Part shown: positions 24,917 through 33,286 of the stretch, piece after piece
Layout: each line of letters opens with the position of its first letter
Numbering within the stretch: the first letter of the stretch is position 1
Assembly (NCBI RefSeq): GCF_002379585.1
Contig: NZ_DFUE01000046.1
Location: forward strand, 88,256 to 152,255
Reading direction: 5' to 3'
Length of the DNA stretch: 64,000 bases
From: Pseudomonas sp. UBA4194
Lineage (GTDB): Bacteria; Pseudomonadota; Gammaproteobacteria; Pseudomonadales; Pseudomonadaceae
The notes under the pieces: generated by a model
What the model was told of the DNA's origin: nothing
What the model saw: only the letters and a program-made list of their open reading frames with translations
The model's database searches: none
Made by a program: the position numbers and the translations under genes

Positions 24917-25992
24917 GGCGCGCCCTTCCCGCCGAAAGCGAGCAACACCTGGCGCAGCAATTCGTCATGCCGATAGCTGCCGTCCCGGTCGTCGGCATAG
25001 CGCACCACCACCAGTTTCTGCTCGGGCAGCACATACAGCGCCTGGCCCCAATGGCCGAGCGCTGCAAAAGTGCTACGGGGTGCGCTCGGCCAGGCGCCGT
25101 TGCTGTTGAGCCACCAGTGCCCCCCAGCCGCGGCTTCGCCGGGTTGATCAGCGCTGGGGGCGAAAGGCGTGCGGTTGAACTCCACCCAGGCCCGGGGCAG
25201 CAGTTGCTGCCCTTGCCACTGCCCATCGCGCTGCATCAGCAGACCAACCCGAGCAAGGTCGCGGGCCGTGAGGTAGGCATAGGACGACGCGACGAAGGTG
25301 CCGCTGGCATCGGTTTCCCACACCGCACTGTGGATACCCAAGGGGTCGAACAGGGCTTGCCAGGGATAGTTGGGGTAATCGTGGATGCCGACCATGTTGC
25401 GCAGCGCCGCAGCGAGCAGATTGCTGTCGCCGCTGGAATAGAGAAACACCTTGCCTGGGGCAGCCGCGCGACCATGGCTGGCCGCGTACGCCGCCATGTC
25501 GCGCCGCCCCCGGGTATAGAGCATGGCCACCACCGAAGAGTCGAGCGGGGCGTACTCGTAGTCTTCCTGCCAGTCCAGACCGGACGCCCAGTGCAGCAGG
25601 TCCTGCAAGCGGATATCGCGGTGCTGGTTCAGCGGCTGGTAGTAGTCGGCCGCCGAGTCCTGCAGATGAAAGCGGCCCTCGCCAAAGGCTACGCCGAGCA
25701 CGGTGGCCAACAGGCTTTTGCTCATGGACCAGGTCGAATGCGCGGTGCTCGCCCGGGTCGGCGCGGCGTAGCGCTCATACACCACCTGGCCATCGCGGAC
25801 CACCAGCAGGGCGTCGGTGCGCACGCCCTCGCGGGTAGCATCGTTGCGTGCGGGAAAGGCATAGCGCTCCAGTTGCTCGATCGCCGGTGAAGTGGGCGCA
25901 AGTGCCTCGCTCCATTGCGCCTGCGGCCAGGACTCGGCACGGCTTACCGCGGTGGTCAGCAAGAGGGTCAGCAGGACAAGCAAACGCGGCAT
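24913..25992 (-). CDS. Periplasmic serine hydrolase of the beta-lactamase/transpeptidase fold
   Basis: This 359-residue protein has a signal peptide (cleavage near SRAES, residue 20). It contains the class C-like S89-M-S-K92 motif (STWSMSKSLL), a tyrosine motif YSSGDS at 185-190, and a late GHWGQALYV in place of the KTG box. Such proteins include 6-aminohexanoate-dimer hydrolases, esterases and D-amino-acid peptidases, and they are usually not resistance enzymes. It is divergent from olsB across a 231-base promoter region and is coupled to the small cysteine-containing membrane protein. The substrate cannot be read from the sequence. Confidence 0.85.
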   Translation of the reverse strand: MPRLLVLLTLLLTTAVSRAESWPQAQWSEALAPTSPAIEQLERYAFPARNDATREGVRTDALLVVRDGQVVYERYAAPTRASTAHSTWSMSKSLLATVLGVAFGEGRFHLQDSAADYYQPLNQHRDIRLQDLLHWASGLDWQEDYEYAPLDSSVVAMLYTRGRRDMAAYAASHGRAAAPGKVFLYSSGDSNLLAAALRNMVGIHDYPNYPWQALFDPLGIHSAVWETDASGTFVASSYAYLTARDLARVGLLMQRDGQWQGQQLLPRAWVEFNRTPFAPSADQPGEAAAGGHWWLNSNGAWPSAPRSTFAALGHWGQALYVLPEQKLVVVRYADDRDGSYRHDELLRQVLLAFGGKGAP

Positions 25993-26108
25993 TCGGATGA
26001 CTCATGAAAGGAACAGGAGCGAGTGTGCGGCGGGTGTATGACAGTCGATCGGACAAAGAGTTGTGCAGCCTTGCAGGCGACACCATCGGCGCGGGGGTGC
26101 CTGTTTCC

Positions 26109-26126
26109 CTGTCATACAAGCATCAC
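26109..26126 (+). promoter_or_regulatory. Pho-box-like site upstream of olsBA
   Basis: CTGTCAT, four bases, then GCATCAC fits the PhoB direct-repeat pattern (CTGTCAT-N4-CTGTCAC) with a perfect first and a 4/7 second half-site. A possible -10 (TAATGG) starts eight bases further. The reverse-oriented half-site CTGTCATA also lies at 26037-26044 towards the divergent hydrolase gene. Confidence 0.5.
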
Positions 26127-26223
26127 TAAAGCGTAATGGTGATGACACCGGGTGTTCCTAGGCTGAGCTTGCCCAACACAGCTGACCGGCCGCTCTTCCC
26201 TGGCTGGTATTTGGAGACTTGCA

Positions 26224-26979
26224 ATGACTCAGATCGCACGCGCTGGCGACACCCGTACCGAACGCCGTCTGCAAGCCGAACGTCTGCTCGGCCCGCAAGC
26301 CTTGCAGGAAGCCCAGGCGTTGCGCTTTGCAGTGTTCAGCGGTGAGTTCAACGCCAAGCTCAAGGGCGCCGAGCAGGGCCTGGACATGGACGACTACGAT
26401 CTTCACTGCCAACACATCGGCGTGCGTGACCTGGCCACCGGCCGCCTGGTGGCTACCACCCGACTGCTCGACCACCAGGCCGCCAGCAGCCTGGGCCGAT
26501 TCTACAGCGAAGAGGAATTCAGCCTGCACGGCCTGCGCCACCTCAAGGGGCCGATCCTGGAGATCGGCCGCACCTGCGTCGACCCGGCGTATCGCAACGG
26601 CGGCACCATCGCCGTGCTCTGGGGCGAACTGGCCGAGGTGCTCAACCAGGGTGGCTACAGCTACCTGATGGGCTGCGCCAGCATTCCCATGCAGGATGGC
26701 GGCGTACAGGCCCAGGCGATCATGCAGCGCCTGCGTGAGCGCTACCTGTGCACCGAACACCTGCGGGCCGAGCCGAAAACACCCCTGCCCTCCCTGGACA
26801 TTCCCGGCAACGTCATTGCCGAAATGCCGCCGCTGCTCAAGGCCTACATGCGCCTGGGCGCGAAAATCTGCGGCGAGCCGTGCTGGGACCAGGACTTCCA
26901 GGTCGCCGACGTGTTCATCCTGCTCAAGCGCGACGACCTGTGTCCGCGCTACGCACGCCACTTCAAGGCGGCGGTGTAA
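26224..26979 (+). CDS. olsB: L-ornithine N(alpha)-acyltransferase OlsB
   Basis: OlsB transfers a 3-hydroxyacyl chain from acyl-ACP to ornithine, the first step in phosphorus-free ornithine lipid synthesis. The 251-residue protein is of the GNAT/hemolysin-like (acyltransferase 5) type, with LRFAVFSGEFNAKL, DYDLHCQHIGVRD and EIGRTCVDPAYRNGGTI as conserved blocks. The stop overlaps the olsA start by one base (TAATG). The Pho-box-like site upstream suits induction in low phosphate. Order and overlap match olsBA of other pseudomonads. Confidence 0.92.
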   Translation: MTQIARAGDTRTERRLQAERLLGPQALQEAQALRFAVFSGEFNAKLKGAEQGLDMDDYDLHCQHIGVRDLATGRLVATTRLLDHQAASSLGRFYSEEEFSLHGLRHLKGPILEIGRTCVDPAYRNGGTIAVLWGELAEVLNQGGYSYLMGCASIPMQDGGVQAQAIMQRLRERYLCTEHLRAEPKTPLPSLDIPGNVIAEMPPLLKAYMRLGAKICGEPCWDQDFQVADVFILLKRDDLCPRYARHFKAAV

Positions 26980-27749
26980 TGAAGCGCTGGCGCCTGTACG
27001 GGCGCGTCGTGCGGCTCTTGCTGGTGGTGGCTCTGGGGCTGGCCATGGCAGGCGTATTCAGCCTGTACGAGCGCCTCGGCCTGCGCAACCCCACCTATCG
27101 CCGACAACGTTGGTCGCGGTTTTTCATGGCACGGCTGAGCAACGCCCTGCCCTTCAAGGTCCATGTGCAAGGCGACATGCCCAGGGCGCCCATGCTGTGG
27201 GTCGGCAACCATGTGTCCTGGACCGATATTCCAGTGCTGGGGATGCTGGCGCCGTTATCGTTCCTGTCCAAGGCCGAGGTACGCACCTGGCCGGTGGCCG
27301 GTTGGCTGGCCCTGAAAGCCGGCACGCTGTTCATTCGCCGTGGCGCGGGCGACAGCCAGCACATACGCCGGCAAATGACCCAACACCTGCAAAGCGGCCA
27401 CGACCTGATGATTTTCCCCGAAGGCACCACCACTGACGGTCGCTCGCTGCGCACCTTCCACGGTCGGTTGCTGGCCAGTGCCATCGATGCCGGCGTGCCT
27501 GTGTTGCCCATCGCCATCCGTTATGTGCGGGACGGTGAAGCGGACTCGATCGCGCCGTTCGTGGGCGAAGACGACCTGCTGTCGCACCTGCTGCGCCTGT
27601 TCGAGCAGGAGCGCGCCGAGGTGCGAGTTCAGGTGTTGACGCCGATTGCCAGTGTCGGCAAGGAGCGCGCGGCGCTGGCGTATGAAGCCCAGGAAGCGGT
27701 GCGCATGGCGCTGTTCGGCGAGGTGGAAGAGGTACGGCGAGCGGCGTGA
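26979..27749 (+). CDS. olsA: Lyso-ornithine lipid O-acyltransferase OlsA
   Basis: This 256-residue PlsC-family acyltransferase adds the second fatty acid to lyso-ornithine lipid. It has one N-terminal membrane helix and the PlsC motifs NHVSWTDIP (the NHxxxxD box, around residues 75-83), FIRRG, and FPEGTTTDG (around 141-149). Some family members also acylate lysophosphatidic acid. Its coupling with olsB makes the ornithine-lipid role most likely. It converges with acpH, 25 bases away, with no obvious terminator. Confidence 0.9.
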   Translation: MKRWRLYGRVVRLLLVVALGLAMAGVFSLYERLGLRNPTYRRQRWSRFFMARLSNALPFKVHVQGDMPRAPMLWVGNHVSWTDIPVLGMLAPLSFLSKAEVRTWPVAGWLALKAGTLFIRRGAGDSQHIRRQMTQHLQSGHDLMIFPEGTTTDGRSLRTFHGRLLASAIDAGVPVLPIAIRYVRDGEADSIAPFVGEDDLLSHLLRLFEQERAEVRVQVLTPIASVGKERAALAYEAQEAVRMALFGEVEEVRRAA

Positions 27750-27774
27750 TCAAGGTGGACGCGGTGCCGGTCGG

Positions 27775-28347
27775 TCACCGCAAATCCGCCACGGCCTCCT
27801 GCAATACCGGATAGAACTCGCGAAAATCCTCGGTCAATGGCTCATACAGCGCCTGCACCTCATGGATGGCCCCAGCCAAGCCCTCTGGTTTGGACAAGCG
27901 TCGGGAAATGCCCTGCAATACCTGCCCTATCACGCGAAAATCCCGGTACGAGCCCAGCCAGTCATCGGCAATCATGTAGGGCGCAACCGCTGCCAGGCGG
28001 CCGGGCAATTCGGGCTCCGCAGCCAGTACGTCGTACACCCGCCCGGTAAATGCATCCAACGGCTCATCGACATACGCATGCCAGTGCCGGGCCAGGCAAT
28101 GATCGAAGAACACATCCACCACGATGCCGGCATAGCGGCGGCGCTCGGCGGGGAAGCGGCCGATCGCGCGCTGAACGATGGGGTGGCTATCGGTGTAGGC
28201 GTCGATGCGCCGATGCAGTTGAATACCGGCCAGCACGGCGGGCGGAAAACGTCCGTCCAGCCGCCCTTTGACGAAGTCCCCATAAAGGCTGCCGAGCATT
28301 TGCTCGGGGGACGGGCCGCCCAGGTGCAGGTGTGCGAGATAATTCAT
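27775..28347 (-). CDS. acpH: ACP phosphodiesterase
   Basis: AcpH removes the phosphopantetheine arm from acyl carrier protein. The 190 residues start MNYLAHLHLGGPS and show the conserved GSLYGDFVKGRLDG, QLHRRIDAYTDSHPIV and the FFDHCLARHW metal-ligand segments of this HD-like family. It lies tail to tail with olsA, whose enzymes use acyl-ACP, though no common control is evident. It is divergent from the arsR-type gene. Confidence 0.9.
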   Translation of the reverse strand: MNYLAHLHLGGPSPEQMLGSLYGDFVKGRLDGRFPPAVLAGIQLHRRIDAYTDSHPIVQRAIGRFPAERRRYAGIVVDVFFDHCLARHWHAYVDEPLDAFTGRVYDVLAAEPELPGRLAAVAPYMIADDWLGSYRDFRVIGQVLQGISRRLSKPEGLAGAIHEVQALYEPLTEDFREFYPVLQEAVADLR

Positions 28348-28387
28348 GAGCGGCAGCTTAGCACCATTGGCAACGTATCGTTATAAC

Positions 28388-28410
28388 CCGATATAGCGAT
28401 TGACTATCGG
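28388..28410. promoter_or_regulatory. Inverted repeat in the acpH/arsR-family intergenic region
   Basis: The perfect arms CCGATA and TATCGG lie 11 bases apart in an AT-rich stretch that also contains CCGATAT again at 28468 and GTATATCGCG at 28431. These could be operators for the regulator encoded just downstream. Confidence 0.45.
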
Positions 28411-28503
28411 ATTAGCACGGATTCATATTTGTATATCGCGAACTACAGATATATATTTCGGTCCATACCGATATAAGCAATCGCGACAGACACCGAGCCG
28501 CTC

Positions 28504-28806
28504 ATGCCCCTTGATCTCGACGACATAATAAAAGCCCTGTCCCACCCCGTACGCCGGGAGATTCTGGTCTGGCTGAAAGACCCTCAGGGGCATTTCCCCG
28601 ATCAGTATCACAGCATCGAGAACGGGGTCTGCGCCGGTCAGATCGATCAGCGCTGCGGGCTCTCGCAGTCCACCGTGTCTGCTCACCTGGCGACTTTGCA
28701 GCGGGCTGGATTGATCAGCAGCAAGAAGGTGGGCCAATGGCATTTCTTCAGGCGCAACGAAGAGGTCATCCAGGCCTTTCTGGCGCAAATGAGCGAACAG
28801 CTCTGA
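28504..28806 (+). CDS. ArsR-family transcriptional regulator
   Basis: This 100-residue winged-helix protein begins ALSHPVRREILVWL (helix 1-2) and has the recognition helix QSTVSAHLATLQRAGLI. It contains two cysteines, C43 and C51, in the helix-turn-helix region. They could serve as redox or thiol sensors, but a classical metal site (ELCVCDL) is missing. It precedes the OYE-type reductase gene by 89 bases on the same strand and probably controls it in response to electrophiles. An inverted repeat is present upstream. Confidence 0.85.
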   Translation: MPLDLDDIIKALSHPVRREILVWLKDPQGHFPDQYHSIENGVCAGQIDQRCGLSQSTVSAHLATLQRAGLISSKKVGQWHFFRRNEEVIQAFLAQMSEQL

Positions 28807-28895
28807 CTGGCGGTCGATGATCTTCACCTGCACCCGTTATTTCAGCCGAGCCTGCGTGGCTCTGGCGACCCTACTCACTGACAGAGGTTAGATAG

Positions 28896-29945
28896 ATGAC
28901 TACGCTTTTCGACCCCATAAAGCTTGGCGCCCTGGAGCTGCCGAACCGCATCATCATGGCCCCGCTGACCCGCTGCCGCGCCGATGCCGGCCGGGTGCCC
29001 AATGCCATGATGGCCGAGTACTACGTGCAGCGGGCCAGTGCCGGGCTGATCCTCAGTGAGGCCACCTCGGTGTCGCCCATGGGCGTAGGCTACCCCGACA
29101 CCCCCGGCATCTGGTCCAATGACCAGGTGCGCGGCTGGGCCAACGTGACCAAAGCCGTCCATGCCGCCGGTGGCCGCATCATGTTGCAGCTGTGGCACGT
29201 GGGGCGTATCTCCCATTCCACCTACCTGGACGGTGAACTGCCAGTGGCGCCAAGCGCCATCGCAGCGGCTGGCCACGTCAGCCTGGTTCGGCCAATCACC
29301 GGTTTCGAAACGCCTCGCGCGCTGGAAACCGCTGAGATCGCGGACATCGTCGAGGCGTACCGCGTGGGTGCCGAGAACGCCAAGGCTGCGGGTTTCGACG
29401 GCGTGGAAATCCACGGTGCCAACGGCTACCTGCTCGACCAGTTCCTGCAGAGCAGCACCAACCAGCGCACCGACGCCTACGGTGGCTCGCTGGAAAACCG
29501 CGCGCGCCTGATGCTGGAAGTGACCGATGCAGTGGTTGAGGTGTGGGGTGCCGACCGTGTCGGCATGCACCTGTCGCCGCGCGCCGACCTGCACGACATG
29601 GGCGATCAGAACCGTGGCGAAACCTTCACCTACATTGCCCGTGAATTGGGCAAGCGCGGCATCGCGTTCATCTGTGCCCGCGAGAAGGAGGCCGATGACA
29701 GCCTGGCAGCGCAACTGCGTGACGCTTTCGGCGGCCCTTACATCGTCAACGAGAAGTTCGACAAGGCGTCGGCCAATGCTGCACTAGCCAATGGCACCGC
29801 GGATGCCGTGGCATTCGGTGTGCCGTACATCGCCAACCCCGATTTGCCGGAACGTCTGAAAGCCGATGCGCCGTTGAATGAGCCTCATCCCGAGACGTTC
29901 TACGCCAAGGGCGCGGCGGGGTATCTGGATTATCCGCGGATGTGA
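28896..29945 (+). CDS. xenB: Old-yellow-enzyme flavin oxidoreductase, xenobiotic reductase B type
   Basis: XenB is an FMN enzyme that uses NAD(P)H to reduce alkenes activated by carbonyl or nitro groups, nitrate esters and nitroaromatics. The 349 residues equal the known length. Visible motifs are IIMAPLTRCRA at the FMN end, LQLWHVGRISH, VEIHGANGYLLDQFLQ with the His/Asn substrate pair, and YGGSLENRARL. The regulator of ArsR type directly upstream suggests inducible control. A repeat pair of family B follows the stop and may end transcription. Confidence 0.94.
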   Translation: MTTLFDPIKLGALELPNRIIMAPLTRCRADAGRVPNAMMAEYYVQRASAGLILSEATSVSPMGVGYPDTPGIWSNDQVRGWANVTKAVHAAGGRIMLQLWHVGRISHSTYLDGELPVAPSAIAAAGHVSLVRPITGFETPRALETAEIADIVEAYRVGAENAKAAGFDGVEIHGANGYLLDQFLQSSTNQRTDAYGGSLENRARLMLEVTDAVVEVWGADRVGMHLSPRADLHDMGDQNRGETFTYIARELGKRGIAFICAREKEADDSLAAQLRDAFGGPYIVNEKFDKASANAALANGTADAVAFGVPYIANPDLPERLKADAPLNEPHPETFYAKGAAGYLDYPRM

Positions 29946-29959
29946 TTCGCGTTGGCAGG

Positions 29960-30050
29960 TTTGGCCTATTCGCGGCTGTACGCCGCTCCTACAGGAACTG
30001 AGTCCCTCTGTAGGAGCGGCGTGAAGCCGCGAACAGGCCAACCCTGCCTA
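29960..30050. repeat. Inverted palindromic repeat pair, family B
   Basis: TTCGCGGCTGTACGCCGCTC then CTACAG is followed by its inverse CTGTAGGAGCGGCGTGAAGC then CGCGAA. The two face each other after xenB. Confidence 0.88.
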
Positions 30051-30062
30051 CCAACAACCCTA

Positions 30063-30914
30063 CTACTGACGCCGCTGATTGATCTGCTGCTGCAGATTCT
30101 GCACCTGGCTCTGCAACGTCGTCAGGCTGCGTGTGGTCTGCCCGCGGAACGCATCGAACTCGCCGTTGCTAGGCCCGCTGGCCGCCGCCGGGCGATTGTC
30201 CTGCTCGCTCTTGAGCACGATCAGATCCTGCTCCAGCCGCTCGATCTGGGCGCTGGGATTGCCCTGTTTCTTCAGCGCCGCCACGTCGTTGCCCAGGCTT
30301 TCGAAGCGGGCGTCGAGCTTGCCTTGGTCGAGCTGAGCGGACTTGAGGGTGGCGAAGTCCGTTGCCAGCGTCTTCAACTGGGCCTGCAACTGCTCATTCA
30401 GCGCCTGCTGGGCAGCCGCCTGGCTGACCGCCTGCTCGACACGACTCTGCAAACTGCTCTGCTGCCCTGCAACGCCCGTCTGCTGCTGGCTTTGCTCGTC
30501 AAGCCGGGTCTGCAACTGCTGCAACTGCAGCTTCAACGCCTCGCTGCCCGACATGGCACTGGACTGGGTATTGGCGACCTTGCCACTGATGTCCTGCAAG
30601 CGCCCGGCCGCTTCCTCGCTGATGCGCGCGAAGCTCTCCTGGGTGGCCACCAATTGCTGCTCCATCAGGTTGATCTGCTGGAAACTCCACCAACCCAATC
30701 CACCCAACGCTATGAACAAGGCGCCGATCAATGCCCACAAGGCACCGGTGCTCGGCGCCTTGACCCGCACCACCGGACTGGTCCGCGAATACACGGCATC
30801 CGGCTCACGATGACGCGAGTTGGCTACGGATTCGAAAGGGTCATCGTCATCGCGGGTATTGCCACGCAGGCTCGGCAAGTTATCGTCGAAGTCGTCTGAA
30901 GCATCTTTGCGCAT
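30063..30914 (-). CDS. Inner-membrane protein with long periplasmic coiled coil
   Basis: This 283-residue protein has a charged cytoplasmic N-terminus (about 55 residues, Asp/Arg-rich), one membrane helix (GALWALIGALFIALGGLGWW, near residues 57-76) and about 200 residues of Gln-rich coiled coil. The topology resembles membrane-anchored coiled-coil proteins sometimes annotated as chromosome segregation ATPases, but there is no ATP-binding motif. The start MRKDASDDF was chosen over a much longer frame because upstream residues lack coding character. No function can be assigned. Confidence 0.75.
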   Translation of the reverse strand: MRKDASDDFDDNLPSLRGNTRDDDDPFESVANSRHREPDAVYSRTSPVVRVKAPSTGALWALIGALFIALGGLGWWSFQQINLMEQQLVATQESFARISEEAAGRLQDISGKVANTQSSAMSGSEALKLQLQQLQTRLDEQSQQQTGVAGQQSSLQSRVEQAVSQAAAQQALNEQLQAQLKTLATDFATLKSAQLDQGKLDARFESLGNDVAALKKQGNPSAQIERLEQDLIVLKSEQDNRPAAASGPSNGEFDAFRGQTTRSLTTLQSQVQNLQQQINQRRQ

Positions 30915-31015
30915 GGGAAGAACCTTTGTGTTGCACGGTAATGGCCAGGTGCGCCGAGTATACCCTCGCAACAGCCTGCTCTGATCGCCTGCGCTCGGGC
31001 CAGACGGCACATCAA

Positions 31016-32014
31016 TCAGTGACCGGTTGTGTCTTGAGCCTTCCACCAGGCGCAGAATTCGTCCACGGCCGACCATAGGCTGACACTGGGCTGATAGTCC
31101 AGATAATGCCTGGCCTGAGCAATGTCCAAGGTGAAATCCTTGTTCATCACCTGCACCCCCACCCGTGACAGGCTGGGCTCCGGGCGCCCCGGCCAGAGCA
31201 GGCACGCCGCTTCATTGAGCGCAGCGGCGCCGTACGCCAGGCCATAGGCACGATAGCGACGTACCTGGGGCAATTCCATCCGGCGCATCACGTAGTTGAT
31301 CACGTCCCACAGCGGGATGGGTGCGCCGTTGCTGATGTTGTAGGCCTTGTACAGGGCTGAGTCATCCGCCTGCAGGGCACTGAACAAGGCCTGATTGAGG
31401 TTCTGTACGCTGGTGAAGTCGACCTTGTTCAAACCGTCGCCGACAATCGCCAGGCGCTGCTTGCGCTGCATGTTCAGCAAGCGGGGGAACAGGCTGACAT
31501 CACCGGCCCCGGTGACGAAGCGCGGCCGCAAGGCAATGGTTTCCAGGCCGAACTCGGCGGCACCGAATACTTTCTGTTCGGCGATGTACTTGGTCTGTGC
31601 GTAGTGGCCGCGCAGACGCTTGGGCACTTCGGCTTCCTTGATGCCCAGATGGTCACGACCGTCGAAGTAGATCGAGGGTGTGGAAAGGTGCACCAGACGT
31701 CGCACCTGCTCCTTGAGGCAGGCTTCCACGATATTTTCGGTGACCTGAACGTTGCCCTGATGGAAGTGCTCACGCGTGCCCCAGGTGCCCACGGCCCCGG
31801 CGCAATGCACCACGGCGTCGACGCCGATGCACAGGCGCTTGGCCAGGTCGGCGTCCAGCAGGTCACCCTGGACGAACTGCGCGCCACGGCGTACCAGGTG
31901 CTCGACGCCTTCGCTGCGGCGACCATTGACCCGCACCTGCAAGCCCTGCTCCAGGGCGAAGCGCGCGAAGCGACCGCCTATGAAGCCACTTGCACCGGTG
32001 ACCAGAATTTTCAT
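31016..32014 (-). CDS. NAD(P)-dependent epimerase/dehydratase, extended SDR
   Basis: This 332-residue protein has the Rossmann motif TGASGFIGG at residues 6-14 and the SDR triad as S in LVHLSTPSIYF and Y-x3-K in YAQTK. The VVHCAGAVGTWG segment and the FTSVQNLNQAL loop place it with 3-beta-hydroxysteroid dehydrogenase-like or OleD-like sugar/ketone reductases. The substrate is unknown. The gene stands alone; a tandem repeat block lies upstream of it and the coiled-coil gene is downstream on the same strand (101 bases). Confidence 0.82.
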   Translation of the reverse strand: MKILVTGASGFIGGRFARFALEQGLQVRVNGRRSEGVEHLVRRGAQFVQGDLLDADLAKRLCIGVDAVVHCAGAVGTWGTREHFHQGNVQVTENIVEACLKEQVRRLVHLSTPSIYFDGRDHLGIKEAEVPKRLRGHYAQTKYIAEQKVFGAAEFGLETIALRPRFVTGAGDVSLFPRLLNMQRKQRLAIVGDGLNKVDFTSVQNLNQALFSALQADDSALYKAYNISNGAPIPLWDVINYVMRRMELPQVRRYRAYGLAYGAAALNEAACLLWPGRPEPSLSRVGVQVMNKDFTLDIAQARHYLDYQPSVSLWSAVDEFCAWWKAQDTTGH

Positions 32015-32044
32015 CAGTTGCTCCGTCTTGCATCAATCGATTCG

Positions 32045-32275
32045 AGACCGCGGCGCGGCGTTCGCGGCTGCACGCCGCTCCTACAGGTACCTGCGGCGAG
32101 GCGTGGGGTTCGCGGCTGCACGCCGCTCCTACAGGTACCTGCGACGAGGCGCGGGGTTCGCGGCTGCACGCCGCTCCTACAGGTAACTGCGGCGACGCGC
32201 GGGGTTCGCGGCTGTATGCCGGGCATACAAGCGCCGCGCATCCCCTGTAGGAGCGGCGTGCAGCCGCGAAGAGGC
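32045..32275. repeat. Tandem 48-bp repeat built from family B palindromes
   Basis: Three to four head-to-tail units, each with GGGTTCGCGGCTGCACGCCG and CTCCTACAGGTACCTGCG, are followed by one inverted unit (CTGTAGGAGCGGCGTGCAGC then CGCGAA). The copies differ at only a few positions. Unlike a CRISPR array there are no unique spacers. Confidence 0.9.
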
Positions 32276-32305
32276 CGGCGATGGCAACATAGACGCCGGC
32301 ACCTG

Positions 32306-33196
32306 TCAAAGCGGCACCAACCAGGTGCCCGCATCGCGGCGCAGATGTTCGGTGAGCTTTTCCAGCAACTGCCCGCCATTGCGCCAATGGTGCCAATACA
32401 ACGGCACATCGATGGGCCGGCCCGGCTGCAACTCCACCAGACTGCCCCGCGCCAACTCATCCTCAACCTGCAATTGCGGCACCATGCCCCACCCCATCCC
32501 CGCCTCGGCGAGCCGATTGAAGCCCTCCGAGGATGGACACAGATGGTGCAGGAAGCCCTCCGACAGCCCCTGCGCCGCCAGATAACGGTGTTGTAGAAAG
32601 TCGTCGGGGCCGAACACCAGCGCGGGCGTGCGCGGCAGGTGGTTCGGATCGAAGCCATCGGGAAAATGCCGCGCCATGAACGCCGGACTGGCCAACGCAC
32701 GATAGCGCATCGCCCCCAACAACACGCTGCGGGCGCCGGCCACGGGTCGCTCGCTGGCGCACAGGCAGGCAGCCACTTCACCTGCGCGCATCCGCTTGAG
32801 GCCCACGTCCTGGTCTTCCACCACGTGATCGACCAGCAACTGTTCGCGGGCACAGAAATCACTCACCGCCTCTGCCCACCAGGTGGCCAGGCTGTCGGCG
32901 TTCAGAGCGATGCGCAGGCGCTCAGGCAGGCCCTCTTCATCCAGCGCCGGCACCTGGCCCTGCAAATCGCGCTCGAGCAGGCGTACCTGCTGAACATGAT
33001 TGAGCAGGCGTCGGCCGATGTCGGTCGGCGAGGGGGGCGTGGCACGCACCAATACAGGCTGCCCCACCCGTGCCTCGAGCAGCTTGATGCGCTGGGACAC
33101 CGCTGATTGCGACAGCCCCAGTACCTGAGCCGCGCGCTCGAATCCGGCCTGCTCGACGACGGCGGCCAGCGCGGCCAGAAGTTTGTAGTCGAACAT
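32306..33196 (-). CDS. argP: LysR-family regulator ArgP (IciA)
   Basis: This 296-residue protein has the LysR helix-turn-helix near the N-terminus (FERAAQVLGLSQSAVSQRIK, residues 19-38) and the LVRATPPSPTDIGRRLL segment typical of ArgP. ArgP activates the divergent exporter gene in response to lysine or arginine. The start at 33196 is set by the conserved MFDYKLLAAL opening. A much longer frame upstream would run through the exporter gene. It is divergent from argO with about 90 bases between starts, the classical arrangement. Confidence 0.92.
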   Translation of the reverse strand: MFDYKLLAALAAVVEQAGFERAAQVLGLSQSAVSQRIKLLEARVGQPVLVRATPPSPTDIGRRLLNHVQQVRLLERDLQGQVPALDEEGLPERLRIALNADSLATWWAEAVSDFCAREQLLVDHVVEDQDVGLKRMRAGEVAACLCASERPVAGARSVLLGAMRYRALASPAFMARHFPDGFDPNHLPRTPALVFGPDDFLQHRYLAAQGLSEGFLHHLCPSSEGFNRLAEAGMGWGMVPQLQVEDELARGSLVELQPGRPIDVPLYWHHWRNGGQLLEKLTEHLRRDAGTWLVPL

Positions 33197-33286
33197 AAGT
33201 TTTCCTAATGAGAGATCAGCACTATTGGTTTTTCTTATACGCCAGACACACCCACAATGGCCAGTCTGAAAAGGGAGAAACACTTC

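Noticed and set aside
24336..25226. 296-residue minus-strand frame across the REP pair and the small membrane protein gene
   Set aside because: It reads through the REP repeats and out of frame with the two coupled genes.
32045..32275. Possible CRISPR array
   Set aside because: The units are directly adjacent 48-base copies without unique spacers, and no cas genes occur.
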